Assembly (NCBI GenBank): GCA_003135415.1 | Contig: PLBP01000015.1 | Location: 7,620-71,619 of the forward strand | Length of the DNA stretch: 64,000 bases | Direction: 5' to 3' | Source: Hyphomicrobiales bacterium | GTDB lineage: Bacteria > Pseudomonadota > Alphaproteobacteria > Rhizobiales > Xanthobacteraceae | In this document: one piece after another, positions 50,200-59,366 of the stretch | Layout of the letters: every line of letters begins with the position of its first letter | How positions within the stretch are numbered: position 1 is the first letter of the stretch | Translations under genes and position numbers: made by a program | Notes under the pieces: model-generated | The model's database searches: none | What the model saw: only the letters and a program-made list of their open reading frames with translations | What the model was told of the DNA's origin: nothing

Positions 50200-50823
50200 A
50201 TGGACGACACGAAAGAGCTTCGTAGCGATTTCTTCCAAGGTGATGTTGACTCAGTCGCACGCGCCCTCATAGGCAAAATATTACTTGTTAACGGGGTCGG
50301 CGGTATCATCGTCGAGACCGAGGCTTACGACGCAAACGATGAAGGATCGCATAGCTTCGGTGGAAAAATAACTGACCGAAACAAATCGATGTTTGCTTTA
50401 CCGGGTACTGTCTACGTCTACAGGCTTCGTGGCTCTCAATGCCTAAATTTTGTTTGCGACAGTGGTAAGCGTGGAAGCGCTGTTCTAATCCGCTCGTTGG
50501 AACCTACAATGCAACTTGAAGCGATGGAAAGACTGCAGCCCGGCAAGAACAAATTTCAACTTTGCTGCGGCCCTGGCAATCTGTGCAAATCACTAGGCAT
50601 TACCCGCGAAAAGCATGATGGACACTCGCTCGATAAGTTTCCGTTCGACTTGCAAGAGCGGATTGGGGCCTCTGATCCCCTTGTCGGAATTACTCCGCGC
50701 GTCGGACCGCCCAATGTGGCAGATAAGCTGCGGCGCTATTTACTCCACGGTTCAAAGTTTACAAGTAGATCCAGAAACCCACATAGCGAAAATTCGAAGG
50801 AGGGAGAACGGGTTAAACTTTGA
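50200..50823 (+). CDS. AAG/MPG-type DNA-3-methyladenine glycosylase
   Basis: ARALIGKILLVNGVGGIIVETEAYDANDEGSHSFGGKITDRNKSMFALPGTVYVYRLRGSQCLNFVC...CCGPGNLCKSLGI. Confidence 0.92.
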   Translation: MDDTKELRSDFFQGDVDSVARALIGKILLVNGVGGIIVETEAYDANDEGSHSFGGKITDRNKSMFALPGTVYVYRLRGSQCLNFVCDSGKRGSAVLIRSLEPTMQLEAMERLQPGKNKFQLCCGPGNLCKSLGITREKHDGHSLDKFPFDLQERIGASDPLVGITPRVGPPNVADKLRRYLLHGSKFTSRSRNPHSENSKEGERVKL

Positions 50824-50850
50824 TCGGGTTAAACGGGGCATAGTCAAGCT

Positions 50851-51384
50851 ATGGATAACATTAAGTTCTGCTCCATGGATGTTGAAATAATATTCGCTCA
50901 CAAAAGGACTTGGTCAATATGTGCGGCTATTTTCATTTGGTCGCTCTGTTCATCAAATGCTCTAGCTTCGGGAAAGCTATATTACGGGAGCCGAATGGGC
51001 ATGACAGTTACCGTCATTTCGATATCGGGCCTGAGTACAGACAATGCAGTTATTCGAACAAAGCATACTCGCGAAGATGCAATCTCATTTTGTCGAGACT
51101 ACGTGCAGAAACTAACTGAAGATTGCATCAAAGAAGAATTAGAAACCCCCTTAAATGATTTCGTCAATGCAAATTGCACGACTGGCGAGTTTACCGATTT
51201 TCGTGGTGATCGGTATCAGTTTTTGGGCCCGAACCAAAAAAAGAATGACGAGATACTTGCTAAGTATCTAATTCGAAATTTATCGACTAATGAAATCGCA
51301 AACGGCTCCAGCGCAAGCGGCTATCCAACAAATATGTCGATATTTAAAGCTCTCTGTCCACGTCAAGCCCCATTCGATTTCTAA
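50851..51384 (+). CDS. secreted hypothetical protein
   Basis: 177 aa; hydrophobic WSICAAIFIWSLCSSNALASG, signal-peptide-like. Confidence 0.55.
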   Translation: MDNIKFCSMDVEIIFAHKRTWSICAAIFIWSLCSSNALASGKLYYGSRMGMTVTVISISGLSTDNAVIRTKHTREDAISFCRDYVQKLTEDCIKEELETPLNDFVNANCTTGEFTDFRGDRYQFLGPNQKKNDEILAKYLIRNLSTNEIANGSSASGYPTNMSIFKALCPRQAPFDF

Positions 51385-51398
51385 TCTGGTGTAAGAAT

Positions 51399-51875
51399 AT
51401 GAGAATGACACGTTTGTTCCTCACAGCGTGTTACTTCGTCACTCTTTCAGTGATACGAGTAAATGCAGAAGCCGTCCCGCATGATTTCTTGGGGGTGTGG
51501 ATCGCGGCAGGTATTTCTGAGAATCAATGCAAACCATCGGACTGGAAGGGGCCCGCCCAAAACGCAAATGATCGAATCACGAGGGTGACCCCGACAACGA
51601 TTGAAGGTTGGGAACATGGATGCAAAATTCTTAATGCTCGCATTCCCGAATCTAGCATTGCCAGTCGTAGCATTGCTGATGTTTCTCTGCTGTGTAGCGG
51701 AGAGGGTATGACATGGCGCAGCAAACAACGATGGTTTGTGAAGAATATTGATCGTCGGAAGTTATTTCTGGCTATTGAAATAGAACGATCAGATGAAAGA
51801 GATGACTCAGGAAGGCGCACGAAATCGCGCATCAACTCCACGCTCGACGCCTATATCTATCTCGATTGCAACTAA
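51399..51875 (+). CDS. secreted hypothetical protein
   Basis: 158 aa; N-terminal signal MTRLFLTACYFVTLSVIRVNAEA. Confidence 0.55.
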   Translation: MRMTRLFLTACYFVTLSVIRVNAEAVPHDFLGVWIAAGISENQCKPSDWKGPAQNANDRITRVTPTTIEGWEHGCKILNARIPESSIASRSIADVSLLCSGEGMTWRSKQRWFVKNIDRRKLFLAIEIERSDERDDSGRRTKSRINSTLDAYIYLDCN

Positions 51876-52054
51876 GTCTTCTAGAGTGTGCTTTGGGTCA
51901 TTAGCAGACATTACGGTGTGAGCTTGCGAGGTCCGCTTTACCCCAGAAAGCAGACATTGATGGACGGCTCATGCACGTTGGCTTTTATCTGCGTGCCTAT
52001 GAGTCCACCCCCTAGGTGCCTAGGGCTTTGATCACGAGGCCTAACCATATGCGG

Positions 52055-52663
<609 letters not shown>

Positions 52664-52743
52664 TTATCCCCATCTCACACTGCGAAAGGGGTGGGAATCG
52701 ATTAAGATCGATAACCATACTGACCAGCTCGGGAGAGGGGTCT

Positions 52744-53937
52744 ATGCCGGGTCAAAAAACGGGAGGTGGGCTCACCGCCGAAGAGAAAAGAATTGTTAAA
52801 GCGCTACTAGCCGAAGGATGGCGCAATCAAGATATCCAGGCGCTGGTCAATGTGGGGCGACCCGCAACGATCAATAGTGCCCGAATAACGGGTGTTAAAA
52901 AAAACGGAAGCATAAAACCTGCGACCGATGACGATGTTCGTTTCTACAAGAAGAAAAAAGAATCTTTCGATTGGAAAACAGGACTGAACCTATTTGATGA
53001 CGAGCGGCTCATCCGTGCACGCGAGGCAATGATCTTAGCCGTGCAAGTGTTCAATAGCCCTTCCTGCTCCTTCAAGTCAGAAATATTTTCTGTTCTTGCA
53101 AATATCGCCTGGACATATCTTCTCCATGAGTTTTACACACGAAAAGGTATTGAGGTCGTTGGTGCTGACGGTAAGTCTTTTGCACTCAGCCAAATGCTGA
53201 CGCGTCCGGATTGTCCCTTATCAGATGGGGTTAAGAATAATCTTGGCGCTATAAAACTCATTCGAGACGAAGTCGAGCATATGTTGATGAGACGAGGCGA
53301 CGTGAAATGGTCGCCGCTATTCCAAGCGTGTTGCCTGAATTTTGATACAGCAATCTTAAAATTATTTGGCGAAAAACTGTCGCTTCAGAAGGAGCTGTCG
53401 TTTGCTCTTCAGTTCACGAAACTGGATATAGATCAGATTACAACTTTTCAGAATTACGAAATTCCCGAACAAATCGAAGCGCTGGATGCCCGTCTCGGGG
53501 AAGGATTAACCGAAGAGCAGCTCGCTGATTTAGAATACAAATTTCAAGTGATCTATACGATGGACAATGCCTCGAAGAGCAGTGCGGGGATTAAGTTCAT
53601 TAAACCGGGAACTGATGAGGCTAGGGATGTAAAAAATGTTCTTCTCAAATACAAATTGGCTGATGAAGAGTATCCATACAAGCCTGGTACGGTAACGAAG
53701 AACGTAGCGAAAAAAAGTGGAAAGAAGTTTTTATTAAACAACCACACTCAAGCTTGGAGATTATTTAAAATCAGACCGAAGAAGGGGGTGAAACAACCTC
53801 AAAACACAAATAAAGATTACTGCATTTATCATCAGGCGCATTCGGACTACACTTACTCGGAAAAATGGGTTGATTTTTTATCTAATAAAGTAGCGTCCCC
53901 AGAGGAATTCGCGAAAATAAAAGCTGTGAAGTTATAG
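52744..53937 (+). CDS. DUF3644-like protein with N-terminal HTH and HEPN-type motif
   Basis: LTAEEKRIVKALLAEGWRNQDIQALVNVGRPATINSARI; DDERLIRAREAMILAVQVFNSPSCSFKSEIFSVLANIAWTYLLHEFY; RX4H motif in LIRDEVEHMLMRRGD. Confidence 0.82.
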   Translation: MPGQKTGGGLTAEEKRIVKALLAEGWRNQDIQALVNVGRPATINSARITGVKKNGSIKPATDDDVRFYKKKKESFDWKTGLNLFDDERLIRAREAMILAVQVFNSPSCSFKSEIFSVLANIAWTYLLHEFYTRKGIEVVGADGKSFALSQMLTRPDCPLSDGVKNNLGAIKLIRDEVEHMLMRRGDVKWSPLFQACCLNFDTAILKLFGEKLSLQKELSFALQFTKLDIDQITTFQNYEIPEQIEALDARLGEGLTEEQLADLEYKFQVIYTMDNASKSSAGIKFIKPGTDEARDVKNVLLKYKLADEEYPYKPGTVTKNVAKKSGKKFLLNNHTQAWRLFKIRPKKGVKQPQNTNKDYCIYHQAHSDYTYSEKWVDFLSNKVASPEEFAKIKAVKL

Positions 53938-53951
53938 TATCCAAATACAAA

Positions 53952-53978
53952 AAGGGGCCGGTTGGACCCGGCCCCTTG
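53952..53978. terminator. terminator hairpin between DUF3644-like and AlpA-like genes
   Basis: aaggggccggttggacccggcccctt; strong GC stem between convergent genes. Confidence 0.7.
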
Positions 53979-53999
53979 CCCTTATCAAGAAGGAGAGTG

Positions 54000-54191
54000 C
54001 TATCGGCTAGCGATGCGCTCGTCTATCCAGTTCTGCACCTCTTCGGACAACCACGCTACTCTGCACTGACCGAGTCGTATCCGTTTCGGGAACTTGTCGG
54101 CAGCTTCGAGCCTCGCGATGTGAACGAAGCTGTACGGTATTCCGAATAAACTCTTTAGCTCTTTCTTGCTAACCAGTTTTGTAGTGGTCAT
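54000..54191 (-). CDS. AlpA family regulator / excisionase-like protein
   Basis: MTTTKLVSKKELKSLFGIPYSFVHIARLEAADKFPKRIRLGQCRVAWLSEEVQNWIDERIASR. Confidence 0.87.
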   Translation of the reverse strand: MTTTKLVSKKELKSLFGIPYSFVHIARLEAADKFPKRIRLGQCRVAWLSEEVQNWIDERIASR

Positions 54192-54284
54192 TGCAAACCC
54201 CTGTTTGAGGGGCGTTGCAACGCCGCCAGTGAACTCGCTAGCGGGCGGGAGGATCATAGGATCAGATGGAGCCGCATAGCAACG

Positions 54285-54299
54285 TGCACATAGCAACAC
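54285..54299. promoter_or_regulatory. candidate integrase arm-type site (15-bp inverted repeat, left copy)
   Basis: tgcacatagcaacac, exact reverse complement of 55548-55562; extra direct copy of catagcaac at 54275-54283. Confidence 0.55.
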
Positions 54300-54305
54300 A
54301 TAGGT

Positions 54306-55499
54306 TCACGCCACACGCCTAATTGGTGCCCCAAGGCGCGTCAGATGCTTTTCCCAGAGGGTAACTGCAGCCCGCATCTCATCTACATAGCGGTAACGGT
54401 TATAAATCGCGGCAACACCAGAGATCGTCCCATTAACGTGATTGAGAAGACGCTCGGTAATGTGAGGAGGTGTCGCTAGCGCGGCGTGTCCTGTACTGAA
54501 CGTGCGGCGGAGATCGTGAAGCGTCCAGGGCGCCACGGCATCAAGCTGTTCATCAAGCTTCGCTTTGCACTTGCTCCATCCGGAAAACGGATTGCCGGGG
54601 GCACCGCGCGCGGGAAACAACAAGCCGTCCGACATCGGACAGTCTTCCAAAACACGTTTTGTGGTAGGGCCGAAGGGAAAGGTGTGATGGCGGCCATTCT
54701 TCGTGATTGAGGCTGGCAACGTAATAGTCTGCTTGTCGAAGTCTATCCAATCTCGGTGAAGGGCCGCGATCTCGCCACATCGTTGGCCACTGAGTATGAG
54801 TAGCTGCACGATGTGGCCGAACGGATAGCCGTAGTTCCGCGCTGCGCGATACACGGCGGCCAGTTCCTTGTTGTGGAGTACGCGATCACGTGCAGGTAAT
54901 TTCGCTATTTGCATTCCTTCGAGGGGACTGTGCCTAAGGTAACGGCGGCTGACCGCCCATCGGAAGAATGTCCGCGCGACAGCTTGTGCATGGGATTGCT
55001 CGCGTGGAGTTCCCACGAGCTTGTCCGTAATCTTCGTCAACATTTCATACGTAATTTCATCAAGCCGCTCATGCTTAAACGTTGTAAGGAAATGGACATC
55101 AAGGATGCGCTGATAGTCGTGGGCGGTACGGGGTCTCTTGCGGGCGCAATGCTGGTCTTTGAAGAGCTGGTAAGCGTCCTCGAAGCGAATTGATTTTGCC
55201 TGATGCTGTCCGAGCGTGCGCTCAGCCATGAGCGCCTTCGCTTTGGCGCGCGCTTCGGCTAATGAAATGATAGGGAAGCGCCCGAGGCTGATACGCTCAC
55301 GTCGAGCGCCAACCATCAATGTAAAGTTCTTCGTGCCGCCCGGGCTTACACGCAGCCCGAAATTGGGTAGCGTGGAATCCCAAAGCGTATATTGCGTGGC
55401 AAGGGGCTTTGCTCCCTTGATAGAGAGTTCGGTCAAACGGATTTTAGGCACGGTATAGTCTCCGGTAGCTCTGTTGTTGCTGCGTTTTTCAATGAGCAA
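54306..55499 (-). CDS. tyrosine recombinase/integrase, P4-like (DUF4102 N-terminus)
   Basis: LTELSIKGAKPLATQYTLWDSTLPNFGLRVSPGGTKNFTLMVG; catalytic LSGQRCGEIAAL, LHDLRRTFSTGHA, RLLNHVNGTISGVAAIYNRY. Confidence 0.95.
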   Translation of the reverse strand: MLIEKRSNNRATGDYTVPKIRLTELSIKGAKPLATQYTLWDSTLPNFGLRVSPGGTKNFTLMVGARRERISLGRFPIISLAEARAKAKALMAERTLGQHQAKSIRFEDAYQLFKDQHCARKRPRTAHDYQRILDVHFLTTFKHERLDEITYEMLTKITDKLVGTPREQSHAQAVARTFFRWAVSRRYLRHSPLEGMQIAKLPARDRVLHNKELAAVYRAARNYGYPFGHIVQLLILSGQRCGEIAALHRDWIDFDKQTITLPASITKNGRHHTFPFGPTTKRVLEDCPMSDGLLFPARGAPGNPFSGWSKCKAKLDEQLDAVAPWTLHDLRRTFSTGHAALATPPHITERLLNHVNGTISGVAAIYNRYRYVDEMRAAVTLWEKHLTRLGAPIRRVA

Positions 55500-55547
55500 C
55501 GACGTTCAGGGATAAATCCAAAAACGTTCGCTGTCACAGGCACATAA

Positions 55548-55562
55548 GTGTTGCTATGTGCA
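55548..55562. promoter_or_regulatory. candidate integrase arm-type site (15-bp inverted repeat, right copy)
   Basis: gtgttgctatgtgca. Confidence 0.55.
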
Positions 55563-55586
55563 GCAGCGCAGAGGGACAGGAGCGAG

Positions 55587-55627
<41 letters not shown>

Positions 55628-55689
55628 CCGGTTTTATTTAGCACAAGGAAAACGAGCGCAATACGATCCCACCCTTTCAAGGATCGGCT

Positions 55690-56625
55690 CTAGGCCGCGT
55701 TCACGCGGTTGCCGCGGGCGATCTCTTTCTGGGCGTCGAATTCGCGCCGCCGGCGCCCGAGATCTTCGGGGCTCATTTGTGCGATGTTGTTGTAGTCGAG
55801 CTTCCACGACGGGTTCGCGCTCCAGCGCAACGGCGATTGCAGCGTGGTCTGTGCGCCTGCCGCCGATTCCAGCAAGCGAAGTGCCAGCTCAAGTGTCAAT
55901 GTTTGAGAGCTGATATCGTGCGGTTTGCCGGCGGAATTACCGAGCGGGAAGTCGCTGAACAGAAACCGCGGCACCGCGGCGTGCTCCACGATGTCCTTGG
56001 CTGAGCCCATCACGACGGTCGGAATGCCGCCCGCCTCGAGGTGCCGCGCCACCAAGGCGACGGTTTGGTGGCAGACGGGGCAGTTCGGCACCAGCACCGC
56101 GGCATCGACGTTGTCGGCCACGCTGCGTGCAAGAATTTCCGGCGCGTCCGTCTCCATCGTGATGCGATGGCTGCGGTTGGTCGGTGCGCCGAAGAAGCGC
56201 GGCGCCACCGCGCCGATCCGTCCCGCCGAAGCTAACCGCAGCAATTGCGGCAGCGGAAACCAGGTGCCGCTGTCTTCCGCCGAAGTGTGGGTGCGATCGT
56301 AGGCAATGTGGGAAATTCGCAGGTCGTGCGGCTTTGCCGTGTCGCCGTTGTAAACTTGAAAGAATTTGGCGGCCCCATTGTACTTCGCGCCCGGCCCCTG
56401 ATCGCCTTTGGCGGGATCGAAGGGTGCCGCCGTGGTGATTATGGTGACGCGCGATTGCGCCAACGGCTTTTGCAATGGCTGAAACGGCGCATCGACGTAA
56501 TGCGCCCAGCGATAGGGCGTGGTGTAGCCGATCGCCTGGTAATATTCGCGCGTGCGCTGCATGTAGGGGATCGGCGCGTCGTGATCCGGCGCGAAGCCGA
56601 GTTGCTCGTCGTGGCCAGCGGTCAT
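55690..56625 (-). CDS. glycine/sarcosine/betaine reductase selenoprotein B (GrdB)-like protein, CxxC form
   Basis: IPYMQRTREYYQAIGYTTPYRWAHY...DNVDAAVLVPNCPVCHQTVALVARHLEAGGIPTVVMGSAKDIVEHAAVPRFLFSDFPLGN. Confidence 0.65.
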   Translation of the reverse strand: MTAGHDEQLGFAPDHDAPIPYMQRTREYYQAIGYTTPYRWAHYVDAPFQPLQKPLAQSRVTIITTAAPFDPAKGDQGPGAKYNGAAKFFQVYNGDTAKPHDLRISHIAYDRTHTSAEDSGTWFPLPQLLRLASAGRIGAVAPRFFGAPTNRSHRITMETDAPEILARSVADNVDAAVLVPNCPVCHQTVALVARHLEAGGIPTVVMGSAKDIVEHAAVPRFLFSDFPLGNSAGKPHDISSQTLTLELALRLLESAAGAQTTLQSPLRWSANPSWKLDYNNIAQMSPEDLGRRRREFDAQKEIARGNRVNAA

Positions 56626-56702
56626 CCAGCCTATTTAGCATAGACGTATGTTCGCCGCATTGTAGGGCGCCCAAATCGGCCAAACGGGAACTAGTCTCGG
56701 AT

Positions 56703-57941
56703 TTACGAATCTTCGCCGGAAAAATTGATGGTCCGGCACCGCTTGCCGAACGCCCGGCGGCGAAAGGCCTGCACGCCCGCCCAGAAGGTGGGGTTCTGTT
56801 TCACCACGCGTTTCAGCGACGAGGCCGTGGTGAGGACAAAGGCCGCCATTCCGCCGAGCGAAGTGAGCGGCAGAAGGGTGTCGAATAAAAGCTCCGGCTG
56901 CTTGCAGAAAACCGCCTTGTACTTCGCCTCGCCAATGCCGAGATCGAAGCTCTTGAAGCCGCGATCGGCCAGATCCGAAATCATGTGCTGCAACAAAACA
57001 ACGCCGGGACTTTGCCGCGCATGCTGGCTGAGGGTGTAGGTATTGAACATCGTGGTGAAGCGTCCGCCGCTGCTGGTGCCGGCGAACATCGCCAACATTT
57101 GTCCGTCGGCTTCGAGCACATGCACTTCGATGAGCGGCCGGCCATTCGCCAAGCCGCGGTGACAGGCCTTGCGCACGAAGGGCTCGACGCCGGGTTGCTC
57201 GAATACGTTTTTCAAACCGAGCGCGCTGAAATGCATCGACTTCAGCTTGAAAAACTCGTTGAGGAAACCATCGACCTCGCCGGGGGCCGACGCTCTGAAA
57301 TAGCGGTAGTTCGGCAGCTCCATCAGCCTGCGCTGTTTCGCTCGCAGCTTCCGGCGCATGCTTCCACTGAGCTGCTGATTGATCAGCTCCGTGCCTGGTG
57401 CGGATAGATCCATGCGGCGGCCGTTATTCGGCGATTGTGAGTGTGGCAACAACGCGAACGGATTTGTGACATCTCCCCATATTTTCGGCTGGTTGCGGAG
57501 GAGGATGAGGTCAAACTCTCGGCCGTCATCGGTCGCCTGGCGAAAAGTTTTGCGGATGTCCATGGCCGTGATCGTCGCGGCCGCGTCGCGCCGCCACAGG
57601 CCGAAATTGAAATTAACGTGATTCGCTCCAAGGAACTGGAGCGTGCGTACCAGCCCTTTCTTGACCTTTCCAAACGGCCACAGAAACAGCGGCTGTCCGG
57701 CGGTGTCACAGCCAACCACGATGAATGGCATATAGCCCGCGCGTTGACCCACGTTCCGCTGCCAAAGCTCGAGCAAGTCATATTGCTGATAGGGCGTCGC
57801 AGCGGCGTGCTCGCGCTCGAGCCAGCGCCAATGGAATTCGGCGGCCGCGAAATCCTCGAACACATGCACATGCGCGATTCGGTCCGACCCGGCTAGCCGG
57901 GTGGACGATTCGTGAAAATCGCGCGGTAAAGTAAGGTTCAT
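56703..57941 (-). CDS. GNAT / BioF2-like (CelD) acyltransferase
   Basis: SGSMRRKLRAKQRRLMELPNYRYFRA...GRFTTMFNTYTLSQHARQSPGVVLLQHMISDLADRGFKSFDLGIGEAKYKAVFCKQPE. Confidence 0.83.
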   Translation of the reverse strand: MNLTLPRDFHESSTRLAGSDRIAHVHVFEDFAAAEFHWRWLEREHAAATPYQQYDLLELWQRNVGQRAGYMPFIVVGCDTAGQPLFLWPFGKVKKGLVRTLQFLGANHVNFNFGLWRRDAAATITAMDIRKTFRQATDDGREFDLILLRNQPKIWGDVTNPFALLPHSQSPNNGRRMDLSAPGTELINQQLSGSMRRKLRAKQRRLMELPNYRYFRASAPGEVDGFLNEFFKLKSMHFSALGLKNVFEQPGVEPFVRKACHRGLANGRPLIEVHVLEADGQMLAMFAGTSSGGRFTTMFNTYTLSQHARQSPGVVLLQHMISDLADRGFKSFDLGIGEAKYKAVFCKQPELLFDTLLPLTSLGGMAAFVLTTASSLKRVVKQNPTFWAGVQAFRRRAFGKRCRTINFSGEDS

Positions 57942-57959
57942 ACGCCAGTTCCGTTATTG

Positions 57960-59366
57960 CTAAAGCGCCGTTGCTTCGCTTCGGCCCGCGCCCAGGCTTC
58001 TCGCCAAGGGGTGCATGCCGAGCCGGCGGCTGACGATCAAAAACAACGTGATCGATTCGGCGACGAGCGCGATCGATGTGGAAATCGCGGCACCCGAGAT
58101 GCCGAAGTGAGGGATGAGCATCAGGCAGCCGATGAAATTCAGTGCGAACACGCAGACATAGACCAAGGCGCAGACTTTCTGCTCCCCCAGCATATTGAGG
58201 AGGCGGTCGGCGGGCCCGACGGCCGCGCGAGCGAGGAGACCGACCGAGAGGATGAACAGCAGCGAATAGCCTTCGGTGAATACGGCGCCAAACAGATAGA
58301 GAATCGATTTTCCCAGCAACAACACCAATGCGGTCATCAAGAGAGAAGGCCAGAAGGTCCAGCGAACGGAATCGGTGTAGAAGGCCGCCAATTGCCGGCG
58401 GTCGCCGGCAACGTGAAGTTTCGTGAAGTTATGCGCGGCCGCGACCGCGACCGAGTAATAAATAAATCCGACCAGGGCGAGAACTTTGGTTGCCGCGAAA
58501 TAGATCGCGACTTCTTGCGGCGAGCGGAGTGCCTGCAGCACGAGCACGTCGACATAAGTGAGAAGAAAGAAGAAGCTGCCGACCATGAATATCGGCAACG
58601 AGATTCTGAGCCACTCCTTAAAGTCGTAGGCCGCGGGCCCTTGCTTGATTTTGGTCGCGAGTTTGCGGCGCAGGATCAGGTATTGAACTATCGCCGTTGC
58701 CCAAACGGCGATGAGCGAGGCCGCCATTGCAATCACGGCGTCGGCGGAGAACCCGGCGAAATAAGCCGCGGCTACGAGCGCGAGGATCACGATTTGCCGA
58801 ATAATGTAGCTCGGCATCAGCGCGAGATTGGTCCAATCGTAGGAGCGCGCGATTCCACCTTGCACCAAGGCCAATCCATAGAGCGGCAGCAAAAGGCACG
58901 CGAGATAGAGCGGCAGCACGATTGTCTCGCCGATCCACGGCTCAAGTGCTCTGATCGCAATCGCGGCTACGGCCGCGATCATCGTCGCGAAGCCAAGCGC
59001 GAGCCAGCGGCTGCCGCGAATGAAACCGCGCAAGAGATTGAAATTCTTCGTCCCCATATAGGCGGGGATAAAGCGTTGCGCGCTTGTTTCAAATCCGAAA
59101 TCGATGAAGCTGCCGATCAACAGAACCCACGTCCAAACATAGGCGTAAATTCCGAATTCGTGCGCGCCCATCCATCTAGCCAGGAGCACCTGAAAGGGCA
59201 GCGCCATGGCGCCGCTTGCCGCCCGAATGAGAAATGCGGTCCCTGCGGAACGCTGCGCGCGCGAACGGTCGCTGCGATCGTAAAGCGCGGCTTTTAGCGC
59301 GCTCATTTTCTGCCGCAAGAATGCCAGCGAAGAGGGCGTCAAGTCTTTGCGATATGTCGCTTTCAT
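57960..59366 (-). CDS. oligosaccharide flippase-like membrane protein
   Basis: LLARWMGAHEFGIYAYVWTWVLLIGSFIDFGFETSAQRFIPAY; resembles 21801..23198. Confidence 0.85.
   Translation of the reverse strand: MKATYRKDLTPSSLAFLRQKMSALKAALYDRSDRSRAQRSAGTAFLIRAASGAMALPFQVLLARWMGAHEFGIYAYVWTWVLLIGSFIDFGFETSAQRFIPAYMGTKNFNLLRGFIRGSRWLALGFATMIAAVAAIAIRALEPWIGETIVLPLYLACLLLPLYGLALVQGGIARSYDWTNLALMPSYIIRQIVILALVAAAYFAGFSADAVIAMAASLIAVWATAIVQYLILRRKLATKIKQGPAAYDFKEWLRISLPIFMVGSFFFLLTYVDVLVLQALRSPQEVAIYFAATKVLALVGFIYYSVAVAAAHNFTKLHVAGDRRQLAAFYTDSVRWTFWPSLLMTALVLLLGKSILYLFGAVFTEGYSLLFILSVGLLARAAVGPADRLLNMLGEQKVCALVYVCVFALNFIGCLMLIPHFGISGAAISTSIALVAESITLFLIVSRRLGMHPLARSLGAGRSEATAL

Noticed and set aside
57957-59297. 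446-aa plus-strand ORF
   Set aside because: Antisense of the flippase gene; charged low-complexity translation.
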